A DNA stretch of 58,780 nt, from positions 1-58,780 of the forward strand of contig JAFGJK010000149.1 of assembly GCA_016929135.1 (NCBI GenBank). Direction: 5' to 3'. The position numbers and the translations under genes were made by a program. Shown one piece after another: positions 17,801-26,345 of this stretch (position 1 is its first letter; each line of letters opens with the position of its first letter). The notes beneath the pieces are model-generated. The model had not been told where the DNA came from and searched no databases. It worked only from the letters and a program-made list of their open reading frames with translations. Origin of the DNA: Spirochaetota bacterium (GTDB taxonomy: Bacteria; Spirochaetota; UBA4802; UBA5550).

Positions 17801-18391
17801 CTACCGGTGTCTGCGGGACCGCTTCATGTTGAAGATGGTGCCGTCGGTGTGTTCCGACACGGAGGAGGAGAGGACCTTCTCCTTGTCGATGAGGTCGATG
17901 GTGATCGCATCCATGAAGTTGATGATAATCTTCAGCCCGGCGCCGATCCCGCGAAGCGGGATCTCCCTGCCGTTGATGCGGACCTTTATCTTGCATTTTT
18001 CCGATTCGGTGGCATAGCTTATTATCTGGGTCTTGTAGTCGCTGGACGTGCAATCGGGGACTATGTGAAAGATATTGAAGAGGTCGAGCCCCTTGCCGTG
18101 GTCGATGATGGTGGCGTCGAATTCCTCACCGGTTATCGTATAACGGATGGTGATGTCACGGCGGTCCATGTTCTCATCCGTCGTCTGATCGGTCTGCGAG
18201 CGTTTTTTCAGGGTTTCCTGAATGGCGTTGGTGATCGCCTCGTCCATTGACAGGACTATCTCGTCGATTTCATCTTTTTTATAGTGGACCTTGTTGAGAT
18301 CGTCGATCAGCCTGGTGATAACGGCAGGGACCACCGATGTATCGGCGGAGAAACTGTCGAGGTATCCGATTTCCTGCGAGCTATGTGCCAT
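17801..18391 (-). CDS. GHKL ATPase, anti-sigma/serine kinase-like (RsbW type)
   Basis: 196 residues with an HATPase_c_2-type fold. The N box is SMDEAITNAIQE (about residue 48), the G1 box IIDHGKGLD (about 97) and the G2 box LRGIGAGLKII (about 148). No transmembrane or sensor part exists, so it resembles anti-sigma-factor kinases of the RsbW/SpoIIAB group. No sigma factor or anti-anti-sigma (STAS) gene lies next to it. The region between G1 and G2 has an insertion of roughly 25 residues. It heads a three-gene unit with the LOG and secreted protein genes. Start ATG at 18391, with a weak ribosome-binding site. Confidence 0.8.
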   Translation of the reverse strand: MAHSSQEIGYLDSFSADTSVVPAVITRLIDDLNKVHYKKDEIDEIVLSMDEAITNAIQETLKKRSQTDQTTDENMDRRDITIRYTITGEEFDATIIDHGKGLDLFNIFHIVPDCTSSDYKTQIISYATESEKCKIKVRINGREIPLRGIGAGLKIIINFMDAITIDLIDKEKVLSSSVSEHTDGTIFNMKRSRRHR

Positions 18392-18617
18392 ATCAGTGGT
18401 AGTTACCCAATGTTATCGGTCTATCTAATCAATGATCCAGTACCGGAAAAAATCAATAATAAATCGCCCATATGCTTTTAAAAATCATTATTTTTCCTGG
18501 GTCCACGGTATTTTGCTTTACTTATAGGCTCGGTCCCCTTCATTCATTTTCCGAGCAGTGTTCATAAAATCTCCCTCAGCGCAGTCGCTTTCGATGGGGG
18601 ACTACAACCGGGATTCC

Positions 18618-20279
18618 ATGGTACGATACATACTACGATTCTTCTATATTATTATCGTCATGTGCGGGGTGTTAACTTCAGCGAATTGTGGTCCCTCCCA
18701 CTACGAGAGGGACGCATCCGAGATCACTGCCGGGATGAGCCTGGAGCAGAAGCTGGGGGCTCTCATGATGATTTCGGTTCCGGGGAGAGGCATGGGGAGA
18801 GAGACCGCCGGTCTCATCGAGCGCTATCACCCGGGGGGGGTGATACTCTTCGGATTCAATATCGGTTCCGCCCCGGAGACATCGCAGTACATTCGCGACA
18901 TGCAGCGAACCTCATTCCAGACGGGTGGATTCCCCCTCTTCATCTCCATCGATCAGGAGGGGGGGAGGGTGCTGCGCATCGTCGATGGCGTGACACAGTT
19001 CCCGGGGAATATGGCGGCGGGAATCGCCGGAAATCCAGAACTGGTGCATCTGTGGGCCAGGATACTGGGCATGCAGTTGCGGCTCATGGGAGTGAACATG
19101 AACCTGGCGCCGGTCCTGGACGTGAACAACAATCCGGAGAATCCGGTGATTAATACCCGATCCTTCGGCTCCGATCCCGCGCTGGTGGCGACGCTCGGCA
19201 TCGCCTATATCCGCGGCCTTCGGGAAGCGCTCTGCATCGCCGTGGGGAAGCACTTTCCCGGTCACGGCGACACGAGCCTCGACTCTCACCGAACCCTTCC
19301 GTCAATCGGCTACGGCCTGGACCGACTCGGGGCTCTGGAGCTGGTCCCCTTTCTGGAGGCGATCAGGGCTGGGGTGGACTGCATCATGACCGCACATATC
19401 GCCTATCCATCGATACTGGGGAACGACGAGCCGGCGACGGTATCCGCCTTCATCCTGCGGGACCTCCTGAGAAAAGAGATGGGATTCCGAGGCTTGGTGA
19501 TCACGGACGACCTCGAGATGAACGCGATAGCGGGCCGCATGGCCGTGGGTGAGGGGGCGGTACGGGCGGTGATGGCGGGCGCCGACACGGTTCTCATCAG
19601 CACGCACGGCGTGCACGTGCATGAGATCTTCCATGCCCTGAGAGGCGCGGTCCAGTCGGGGAGGATCCCGATCTCCCGAGTGGACGAATCGGTGCGTCGA
19701 ATCATGGAGCTGAAGCTGAGATACAGGGTTATGGACTACCGGGACAGGATGGTACGGCAGGGGAGCCCCGGCTACGATGCGGATGACCGTGCACTGCTGC
19801 AAAGGGCGGACGAGTTGAACAGGGAGATATCGAGAAAGGGCATACTCTACCACGGCGATCCCCGCTTTGTCTCGGCGCGTGGTACGGCGTCGCGGATCGC
19901 GCTGACGCAGAACGGGATCATGGTGAAGGCGATTGGAGGGGCGATTCCGGTCCTGAAGGGCTTCGATGCCGCCGCACTCCGGTCGTTTCGCCGCGACAGG
20001 GGAGATGGATCGGTGCTGTTCTATCACATCGAGCACGAGAATGCAGCGTCGGTGAGGAACGTTGCCGAAGCCTGCGATCGAATCGGCATCGGTCTCGTGG
20101 TGGTCTCCAGCGCGAATCCCTTCCCGGTCACCAGGGCCGGCGCCGCGGACAACTACCTGCTCTCCTTTTCGAATACCCAGGAATCGGTCCGGCAGCTGGG
20201 GCTCTGCATCAGGGGGGACTTCGTGCCCAGGATGGGAGCCCCGCTCCAGCTTGGCATCCCGGCGAACCGTGACAGGTAA
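18618..20279 (+). CDS. Glycoside hydrolase family 3 beta-N-acetylhexosaminidase (NagZ-like), lipoprotein
   Basis: Predicted to remove N-acetylglucosamine from muropeptides. The GH3 core is unmistakable: SIDQEGGRVLRI, GKHFPGHGDTSLDSHRTLP (substrate and catalytic loop of NagZ) and VITDDLEMNAI (nucleophile aspartate). A signal sequence ends in a relaxed lipobox LTSANC (cysteine about residue 24), so the protein is probably an envelope lipoprotein rather than cytosolic as in E. coli. About 553 residues; the extra 190 or so after the barrel form the second domain found in longer members. The start at 18618 gives a compact signal; a GTG at 18558 and an ATG at 18594 are alternatives. hemW follows by 33 bases. 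Confidence 0.88.
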   Translation: MVRYILRFFYIIIVMCGVLTSANCGPSHYERDASEITAGMSLEQKLGALMMISVPGRGMGRETAGLIERYHPGGVILFGFNIGSAPETSQYIRDMQRTSFQTGGFPLFISIDQEGGRVLRIVDGVTQFPGNMAAGIAGNPELVHLWARILGMQLRLMGVNMNLAPVLDVNNNPENPVINTRSFGSDPALVATLGIAYIRGLREALCIAVGKHFPGHGDTSLDSHRTLPSIGYGLDRLGALELVPFLEAIRAGVDCIMTAHIAYPSILGNDEPATVSAFILRDLLRKEMGFRGLVITDDLEMNAIAGRMAVGEGAVRAVMAGADTVLISTHGVHVHEIFHALRGAVQSGRIPISRVDESVRRIMELKLRYRVMDYRDRMVRQGSPGYDADDRALLQRADELNREISRKGILYHGDPRFVSARGTASRIALTQNGIMVKAIGGAIPVLKGFDAAALRSFRRDRGDGSVLFYHIEHENAASVRNVAEACDRIGIGLVVVSSANPFPVTRAGAADNYLLSFSNTQESVRQLGLCIRGDFVPRMGAPLQLGIPANRDR

Positions 20280-20312
20280 GGGGACCGGCATGCGCCATTC
20301 CGGCAGTCTGCA

Positions 20313-21461
20313 ATGAGCTGCGGCATCTACATCCACATCCCCTTCTGCAGGGGCAAATGCGACTACTGCGGTTTCTATTCCATACCAATCGGGGGGCAGG
20401 TTGACCCGCCGGCCGTACCCGGGGCCTATGTGGAAAGGCTGCTTCGTGAAATGGAGGAGCGCCTCTCCGGCCTCCCCGGGGGTGAGACGGCCGATACGGT
20501 ATTCTTCGGTGGGGGCACCCCCTCGCTCCTCTCGCCGTTACAGATCCGAGAGATCGCGGCGGCGCTGAACACCTATATCGGCATCGAGAGGGGGGCGGAG
20601 GTTACCCTGGAGGTGAATCCGGAGGACGTGACCGAGGAGAAGCTGCGCGGCTTCATCGATTCCGGCATCACCAGAATGGTGCTGGGATACCAGACCTCGC
20701 GCGAAGAATTCCATCGGGCCATCGGGAGGAGCACCATGCGCTGTGATCCCCTGGTCCTCGAGATGTTCTGCAGCGCCAGGGGATTCTCACGCAGCGTCGA
20801 TGTGATGGTGGGCCTGCCGGGCCAGGGGCCCGTGGATGTGAAGGAGGAGCTGGCCCTGATATGCCGGTACGGGCCGGAGCACCTCTCTGTCTACTGCCTC
20901 ACCCTCGAGAAGAACACCAGGTTGGCCTCCAGGTTCAGGGGGGGCGAGGAATTCCAGGCGGGACAGCGACTCTGTATGGAGGCGGCCATGGATGCACTGG
21001 TGGCACAGGGCTACTGCCATTACGAGATATCGAACTTCGCACTGCCCGGCTGCGAATCCCGGCATAACATGAAGTACTGGACCTTCGAACCCTACATCGG
21101 ACTGGGGCCCGGATCGCACAGCTTTTACGGCGGAAAGCGGCTGTCGGTGGCGATGCCGGTGGACCAGTATATCCGCTCGGATCGTGTCGCGGTGATCGTG
21201 GACCCCAGGGGGGGAAACGCCGCCGCGGTGGAGTATATGATGACCGGGCTCCGCCTTCTTCGGGGGATTTCCGCCACCGCAATGGAGAGGATGACGGGGG
21301 AGAGGATCGGGGAGGAGATGTGGCGGCGTATGCACGAACTGGAGAAGGAGGGGCTGCTGGAGGTGCAGCGGGGAGGTGACGATGCGATAATCCGCCTTAC
21401 CAGGGAGGGGATCTTTCTTTCCGACTGGGTAATCTACCGGATCGTTGAGGATCTGATCTGA
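20313..21461 (+). CDS. hemW: HemW-like radical SAM protein (haem chaperone / coproporphyrinogen oxidase-like)
   Basis: 382 residues. Radical SAM cysteines are in IHIPFCRGKCDYCGF (CX3CX2C, residues 12-19), followed by FFGGGTPSLL and the C-terminal GLGPGSHSF and HNMKYW segments typical of HemW. HemW binds haem and delivers it to respiratory enzymes, unlike the true oxygen-independent oxidase HemN, which carries a different CX3CX2CXC motif. A fourth cysteine after CX3CX2C is absent here (CGFYS follows), which supports HemW. It is transcribed with the NagZ-like gene. Downstream genes are on the other strand. Confidence 0.88.
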   Translation: MSCGIYIHIPFCRGKCDYCGFYSIPIGGQVDPPAVPGAYVERLLREMEERLSGLPGGETADTVFFGGGTPSLLSPLQIREIAAALNTYIGIERGAEVTLEVNPEDVTEEKLRGFIDSGITRMVLGYQTSREEFHRAIGRSTMRCDPLVLEMFCSARGFSRSVDVMVGLPGQGPVDVKEELALICRYGPEHLSVYCLTLEKNTRLASRFRGGEEFQAGQRLCMEAAMDALVAQGYCHYEISNFALPGCESRHNMKYWTFEPYIGLGPGSHSFYGGKRLSVAMPVDQYIRSDRVAVIVDPRGGNAAAVEYMMTGLRLLRGISATAMERMTGERIGEEMWRRMHELEKEGLLEVQRGGDDAIIRLTREGIFLSDWVIYRIVEDLI

Positions 21462-21473
21462 TCCCCGGCTGCC

Positions 21474-22343
21474 CTATTCCCGTATAATCTGGTATTTCTT
21501 GTAATTATTGTAGATCCTCTTGTAGTAATCCGAGGCCTCGTTGTTGCCGGCATACTTGTAGTAGTAGGTGAGTATCTCGCACGCCTTGATAATAAAGATA
21601 TTGACGTCGCGTCCCTTCAATCCCTTGGCGATCTCGGGATTGCTGCTCTTCAGTATGTTAATCGCGCAGTTGACCCGCTTGTTCAGGTCCACCATCTCTG
21701 CCTTCCCCTGGGGGCTCTTCGACTGGATCATCTGGTCCAGGGTGTCCGCGTTCAGACCGCCGGAGAGCAGATAATACTTCTTTATCGTGGCCGAAGCCCT
21801 GCTGATCAGGGATTTTTCATATCCCATGGTCAGCTTATCCTTCAGCAGACCGTAGGCACGCACGATATGGTCCTCGGTGACCGGGGAGGTCTTGAACTTC
21901 ATCTGGTACAGGTTGAAGGCGGTCTTTTCGACCTCCCGGTAATCGATGTCGTTACGGAGACTCTCCACCAGTTTGAAATACTTCTTCGGGCTTCTCTGTA
22001 TGATGGTGATGAAGAGGTCGACCCCCTTTATCGCCTCCGCGTACACGCTGAGTCGCTTGACGGAGTAGTCCTGAAGGGTGAGGTACTTCATCCCCTCGAT
22101 GATCATGGGCGACTGGGCGGTGACCAGCAGGGCGTCCATATCCGGGGCGAAATCCTCCGAGGTGCGTCTCTTCTTTTCGGGGGACGAATAATCGGATTCG
22201 TCTGAAGCCGACTCGTCGCCGAAATCCGGCTCCTGGTCCGCCTCGTCGAAAGAGAATGCTTCTTCGTCAGCGGGCTGATCGGGGGTGCCCGACGGTTCGT
22301 CGTCGAAGAGGGAATCGAAATCGTCGTGGTTCTTGTCAGGCAT
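21474..22343 (-). CDS. Unknown protein with acidic disordered N-terminus
   Basis: 289 residues. The first 70 are strongly acidic and probably unstructured (DDFDSLFDDEPSG and similar), ending in a KKRR patch. The rest is helical and lysine/tyrosine-rich, with KYYLLSGGL and EILTYYYKYAGNN, suggesting a helical-repeat cytoplasmic domain. No family recognised, no signal or membrane segment. I start at MPDKNHDD, with GGGAG five bases upstream; the reading to 22364 would use a poorer start. Its start overlaps the stop of the small upstream gene by eight bases. Confidence 0.7.
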   Translation of the reverse strand: MPDKNHDDFDSLFDDEPSGTPDQPADEEAFSFDEADQEPDFGDESASDESDYSSPEKKRRTSEDFAPDMDALLVTAQSPMIIEGMKYLTLQDYSVKRLSVYAEAIKGVDLFITIIQRSPKKYFKLVESLRNDIDYREVEKTAFNLYQMKFKTSPVTEDHIVRAYGLLKDKLTMGYEKSLISRASATIKKYYLLSGGLNADTLDQMIQSKSPQGKAEMVDLNKRVNCAINILKSSNPEIAKGLKGRDVNIFIIKACEILTYYYKYAGNNEASDYYKRIYNNYKKYQIIRE

Positions 22344-22572
22344 CGGTGCTCCCCCCCCCGGCATCGCAGCTACGAGAAATTATATCGTACACCATATTCA
22401 TCGACATCAGCATCTGCAGCACTCCCTTCAGTGGAAGGTAGCGCCCCACATCGAGCAATTGCTCGTTGGTCACCCCGGCGAATTCCCACCGGTTGTCGGT
22501 GTATACCAGAATTGATCCACAGTATGAAAAGGAGTCAGCATCGAACAGCTTTACTTCGGTTACAGGTTCCAT
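22336..22572 (-). CDS. Small protein of unknown function coupled to the next gene
   Basis: 78 residues, methionine-rich in the second half (LQMLMSMNMVYDII). No known domain. The support for coding is positional: its stop overlaps the start of the 289-residue gene by eight bases on the same strand, and a TATAAC element lies about 20 bases upstream of its ATG (22591-22596 on the opposite strand). It contains no signal peptide. It could be a regulatory or partner subunit of the next protein; that is inference. Confidence 0.5.
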   Translation of the reverse strand: MEPVTEVKLFDADSFSYCGSILVYTDNRWEFAGVTNEQLLDVGRYLPLKGVLQMLMSMNMVYDIISRSCDAGGGSTDA

Positions 22573-22670
22573 GGTACCGTACGGTGTCCCGTTATATTGA
22601 TATATGTAGATGCCAATGATTATTGACTTTTGTCAAGTGCCTTTTCTACGGCAATATCGGCTATTCCCGT

Positions 22671-23435
22671 TTATTCATCACATCTCTCATCCGTTTCGTC
22701 CGCCGCGTCGTTCCCGCGTGGCAGCAGCGGATTGACGATTTGGCCGATGACCTCGTTGATCGATGGATCCACGGCCATGTATTCACTGAAGCGGCCGGGG
22801 AGCACTGAGGCGAGGGTGATCCTGTCCCTGGATACGGGATGCAGAAAGCTTACCACCGTTGAATGGAGGCATATGGCGCCGCCGTCGCAATGCACCCCGC
22901 TGCCGTAGAGCCTGTCACCGATGACCGGCATGCCCATGGATGACAGCTGTGCCCTAATCTGGTGTTTTTTCCCGGTTATCAGTTGCACCAGAAGGAGCGC
23001 CCTGCCCTCCGATGAGGCGATCCTGTAGACGCGGAGGCTGACCTGTTTCGCAGCACCATGATCTCCGGTCACTATCTCCGAGTAGCCCCGCTTCTTCAGG
23101 ATATGCTGATCCATGTCAACCCAGCGTCCCTCCGGCAGGCCTTCGCAGTGATCCACCAGGGCCGTGTAGAACTTGAATATCGACCGCGACCTGATCTGGT
23201 CATTGATGCGGCGGGCCGCCTTGGAGGTCTTGGCGAATATGATAACGCCCGATACCGGCTTGTCGAGCCTCTGCACGATACCGAGAAAGGCATCGCCGGG
23301 CTTTCCGTAGGTGGTCTTGATATACTCCTTGATCAGGTCTGCAAGGGAGACCGCGCCGGTGTTGTCTCCCTGGGAGAGCATGCCCGCATCTTTTTCCACC
23401 ACGAGGCAGTGGTTGTCTTCATAGAGTATTTTCAT
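22671..23435 (-). CDS. RluA-family RNA pseudouridine synthase
   Basis: 254 residues. The catalytic aspartate is in the motif IVQRLDKPVSGV (RLD, about residue 67). The N-terminal ILYEDNHCLVVEKDAGML and the later GKKHQIRAQL are standard for RluA/RluC/RluD-type synthases. An S4 domain is not present, as in RluA itself and YqcB/TruC. The target uridine cannot be read from the sequence. The start is set at MKILYEDNH, which begins the conserved domain. The C-terminal 30 residues are acidic and unconserved in appearance. Confidence 0.88.
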   Translation of the reverse strand: MKILYEDNHCLVVEKDAGMLSQGDNTGAVSLADLIKEYIKTTYGKPGDAFLGIVQRLDKPVSGVIIFAKTSKAARRINDQIRSRSIFKFYTALVDHCEGLPEGRWVDMDQHILKKRGYSEIVTGDHGAAKQVSLRVYRIASSEGRALLLVQLITGKKHQIRAQLSSMGMPVIGDRLYGSGVHCDGGAICLHSTVVSFLHPVSRDRITLASVLPGRFSEYMAVDPSINEVIGQIVNPLLPRGNDAADETDERCDE

Positions 23436-23490
23436 GGCTGCCGGTGTCCATTGAGCACTGTGCAAAATATATCATCCACCATTATTTTTA

Positions 23491-23518
23491 TTGACCGGAG
23501 AATTCCTGGTGCTATACT
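23491..23518 (+). promoter_or_regulatory. Promoter of the small haem-motif protein gene
   Basis: TTGACC (23491-23496, five of six) and TATACT (23513-23518, five of six) with a 16-base spacer, about 34 bases upstream of the ATG at 23552. A second TATACT stands at 23523-23528. Confidence 0.6.
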
Positions 23519-23551
23519 GATTATACTATAACAACAGGTGAGGTGTATTTC

Positions 23552-23827
23552 ATGATGAAGAAAGCATGCCTGCTTCTTGTACTGGTTATACCGCTGGTCC
23601 TGCAGGGAGTGAGCACCTGGGCGAATCCCTCGATCATGAACCTGCAGGTAAAGGGGAAAAAGGTCCACCATGTCACGAGAAACGGGCAGCAGGTAAACAA
23701 CTGCATGTACTGCCACAGCGGTACTCCCATCAAGCAGATGCCGGGCCAGAACTACAGGAAGGGCCAGGCGAATTTCCTTAAGCTGCGGGCGCTGCCGAAA
23801 TGCGGCGGAAGCGGATGCCACAACTGA
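23552..23827 (+). CDS. Small secreted protein with CXXCH and CX4CH haem motifs
   Basis: 91 residues. A signal peptide (KKACLLLVLVIPLVLQGV) is cleaved near STWA, leaving about 67 residues. The mature part holds CMYCH (CX2CH) and, at the very C-terminus, CGGSGCH (CX4CH); both spacings are accepted for covalent haem c attachment. Two further histidines (KKVHHVT) could be axial ligands. It would then be a tiny periplasmic dihaem cytochrome. A zinc-binding role is the alternative. I choose ATG 23552, with GAGGTG six bases upstream, over the GTG at 23543. It is monocistronic with its own promoter, between an RluA-type gene and tRNA genes. Confidence 0.7.
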   Translation: MMKKACLLLVLVIPLVLQGVSTWANPSIMNLQVKGKKVHHVTRNGQQVNNCMYCHSGTPIKQMPGQNYRKGQANFLKLRALPKCGGSGCHN

Positions 23828-23873
23828 AAAAAAGCTTGAAAAAAAACGGTGATGGCAATTACTGGTCACTTAA

Positions 23874-23955
23874 GCGAGCGTGGTGGAACTGGCAGACACG
23901 CTAGACTTAGGATCTAGTGCCGCAAGGCGTGGGGGTTCGATTCCCTTCGCTCGCA
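23874..23955 (+). tRNA. tRNA-Leu (anticodon TAG)
   Basis: An 82-base type II tRNA with a long variable arm. The acceptor GCGAGCG pairs with CGCTCGC, the anticodon stem CTAGA/TCTAG closes the loop CTTAGGA (TAG anticodon), and the discriminator is A. CCA is not encoded. Confidence 0.96.
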
Positions 23956-23960
23956 CACAG

Positions 23961-24032
<72 letters not shown>

Positions 24033-24037
24033 CATAT

Positions 24038-24064
24038 CCCCCGGCTCGGACATCGAGCCGGGGG
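24038..24064 (+). terminator. Hairpin after tRNA-Gly, possible terminator
   Basis: A perfect 11-bp stem (CCCCCGGCTCG with CGAGCCGGGGG) and a GACAT loop begin five bases after tRNA-Gly. The tail (ACTGTCTTGTCT) is poor in T; a nine-base T run comes only at 24096-24104. Termination is likely but may depend on Rho or on 3' processing. Confidence 0.5.
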
Positions 24065-24209
24065 ACTGTCTTGTCTGGAAGGCAGAGCTACCCCCTTTTT
24101 TTTTATCCGTGGAACGCGCCTGTAGCAAAAAAAACTGTTTGACGCTCCCAATACTATCCAAGGAAAGTACATTATATAGTACGAATACTGTGTTCGAGGT
24201 GCGGTACAA

Positions 24210-25544
24210 TTGAATATCTCAGAGAAGAAACTGGAAAACGCGACTATGGAGTTGCAGATAGATGTTCCCGTCGATGTGGTGGAAAGCGAGTACACATCGG
24301 TGCTGGAAAAGCTGCAGAAGATGGTGAAGATAGACGGTTTCAGAAAGGGGAAGGCCCCCATGGGCCTTGTGGAGACCAGATATATCCAGCAGGCCGACAA
24401 GGAGGTGGCGGAGAACCTGGTGCAGCGGAGCTTCATGGACGCGGTCAGTGAGAAACAGTATACCCCCATCGCTCAGCCGCACTACAGCTTCGAGAGGATA
24501 AAGAGGGGGGAGGCATTTACGTTCAAGGCTGTCTTCGAGACACCTCCCACGGTCGTCCTGGGAAAATACCGTGAAATCGCGGCGGATGAGAGGACCGTGG
24601 CGATCAAGGACAGCGATGTGGATGACGAGATCACGGCGCTGCGTGAACGGGAGGCGAAGATCACGAAGCGTGAATCAGGGGCGGTGAAGAACGGCGATTA
24701 TGTCAAGATCAAGGTGAAGCGCCTCAACGATCCCTCCCAGGATAAGGGGACGCCCCCGGCGTACAAGGACTATACAATTATCGTCGGGAAGAGCAAGGAC
24801 GCCTCCTCCCTTGACAAGTATATCGTGGGGATGACCGCAGGAGAGGAGCGAGATATAGACGTCAAGTACCCCAAGGACTACTACATCAAGGACCTGGCGG
24901 GTGAGAGGGTCACCTATTCGGTCAGGGTTGAGGAGATCAGCGATTTTGAGCTGCCCGACCTGAACGATGAATTCTCCCAGAAACATCAGTTCACCTCCGT
25001 TGCCGAGATGAAGACAAAGATGAAGGAGAATATCGAGAAATACGTCACCGAGAAGAACCGGAGCGATGCAAAGGCATCGATCCTGCAGGCCATTATCGAA
25101 AATTCCACTTTTGACATTCCCGAATCGATGGTCCAGACAGAAATGGTATTATTGTTCAGAAAAATGCAGGAGAGGATCGGCTACCAGATCGACTCCATAG
25201 ACAAATTTGCCCAGATATTCGGGATAGACAAGGACGAGTTTCTGCAGAAACTGCGCGACGAAGCGACACAGTCGATAAAAACCTCCCTGGTGCTTCATGA
25301 GATCGCCAAGGAGGAGTCGCTCCAGGTGGCGCCGGAGCGCACCGAGGAGGTGATAACCGCCATCGCCCAGAGGAACAACAAGACCGTGGAGGAGATCAAC
25401 CAGATGATGGAGCAGAGCAACGGCAGACCCAGGATCGAGAACGAGCTCCTCATGGACCAGTCGATGGACTTCATCTATGACCAGGCGAAAGTGAAAAAGC
25501 TGAAGAGCATCCCCTACGAGGAGTTTATGAGGGGGGCTTCATAA
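24210..25544 (+). CDS. tig: Trigger factor (ribosome-associated chaperone)
   Basis: Binds the ribosomal tunnel exit and shields nascent chains; it also has peptidyl-prolyl isomerase activity. 444 residues, the normal size. The ribosome-binding signature GFRKGKAP is at about residues 45-52, the FKBP-like domain spans about 150-240, and the C-terminal helical arms follow (ending near EEFMRGAS). The start is a TTG at 24210, the only start that keeps the standard N-terminus, with GAGGTG eight bases upstream. It is followed by clpP-clpX-lon in the same direction, the common tig-clpPX order. A promoter within the 205-base gap suggests clpP can be expressed apart from tig. Confidence 0.95.
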   Translation: MNISEKKLENATMELQIDVPVDVVESEYTSVLEKLQKMVKIDGFRKGKAPMGLVETRYIQQADKEVAENLVQRSFMDAVSEKQYTPIAQPHYSFERIKRGEAFTFKAVFETPPTVVLGKYREIAADERTVAIKDSDVDDEITALREREAKITKRESGAVKNGDYVKIKVKRLNDPSQDKGTPPAYKDYTIIVGKSKDASSLDKYIVGMTAGEERDIDVKYPKDYYIKDLAGERVTYSVRVEEISDFELPDLNDEFSQKHQFTSVAEMKTKMKENIEKYVTEKNRSDAKASILQAIIENSTFDIPESMVQTEMVLLFRKMQERIGYQIDSIDKFAQIFGIDKDEFLQKLRDEATQSIKTSLVLHEIAKEESLQVAPERTEEVITAIAQRNNKTVEEINQMMEQSNGRPRIENELLMDQSMDFIYDQAKVKKLKSIPYEEFMRGAS

Positions 25545-25569
25545 AAGCCGTCCGAAAGACGGAATCCTG

Positions 25570-25598
25570 TTGAAATATGTCGCGTTTTTTTGTATATT
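25570..25598 (+). promoter_or_regulatory. Promoter of clpP-clpX(-lon)
   Basis: TTGAAA (25570-25575) and TATATT (25593-25598), each five of six, with a 17-base spacer. The leader to clpP would be about 145 bases. Two direct ATGCATG repeats (25609-25615 and 25620-25626) lie just past the expected start of transcription and could be a regulator site. Confidence 0.6.
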
Positions 25599-25749
25599 AT
25601 TATACTAAATGCATGCTGTATGCATGAATGTGAATACGGTAATTAAAAAAGGTTCTTTCAATACCCGCTGTTGCCGAAATAAAAATTGGAAGCTTCAATC
25701 CGGCATATCAGTGAATTACCATTCATCACCTCAAGGGAAGGAGTAGCCA

Positions 25750-26331
25750 ATGAGTCTGATTCCTATAGTGGTTGAGCAAACGAGCAGAGGAGAGCGTTCG
25801 TACGACATCTATTCCCGCCTGTTGAAAGATAGAATTATTTTCCTCGGTGAAGCGGTTGATGATCATATCTCGAGCCTCGTGATTGCCCAGATGCTGTTTC
25901 TGGAGGCAGAGGATCCCGACAAAGACATCTATCTGTACATAAATTCGCCGGGAGGAATCGTCACTTCCGGTCTCGCGATCTACGATACGATGCAGTACAT
26001 AAAGCCCGACGTGTCCACCATTTGCATCGGGCAGGCGGCCTCCATGGGGTCGCTCCTTCTTTCCGCAGGCGCCAAGGGGAAACGCTCCGCCCTCCCCAAT
26101 TCCAGGATCATGATCCACCAGCCAGCCGGGGGATTCCAGGGACAGGCCTCCGATATCGCCATCCATGCCAAGGAGATACTGAAGGTCAAGACGAGGCTCA
26201 ACGAGATATACGCGAAGCATACGGGGAAGACGATCGACATAATCGAAAAGGACATGGACAGGGACTATTTCATGTCAGCGGAGGAAGCGAGGGACTACGG
26301 CCTGATCGACAAGGTTATCACACGAGAGTAA
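25750..26331 (+). CDS. clpP: ATP-dependent Clp protease proteolytic subunit
   Basis: Serine peptidase that forms the two-ring degradation chamber used by ClpX. 193 residues with the full triad: Ser98 in QAASMGS, His123 in MIHQP and Asp172 in MDRDYF. The N-terminal [21 protein letters not shown] (axial loop and processing region) is standard. GGAAGGAG lies six bases before the ATG. clpX follows after 14 bases, so the two are made together. Confidence 0.97.
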   Translation: MSLIPIVVEQTSRGERSYDIYSRLLKDRIIFLGEAVDDHISSLVIAQMLFLEAEDPDKDIYLYINSPGGIVTSGLAIYDTMQYIKPDVSTICIGQAASMGSLLLSAGAKGKRSALPNSRIMIHQPAGGFQGQASDIAIHAKEILKVKTRLNEIYAKHTGKTIDIIEKDMDRDYFMSAEEARDYGLIDKVITRE

Positions 26332-26345
26332 CGGCAGAGGTAGCT

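Noticed and set aside
24139..24178. TTGACG and TATATA before tig as a promoter
   Set aside because: The spacer is 28 bases; I could not find a matching -35/-10 pair.
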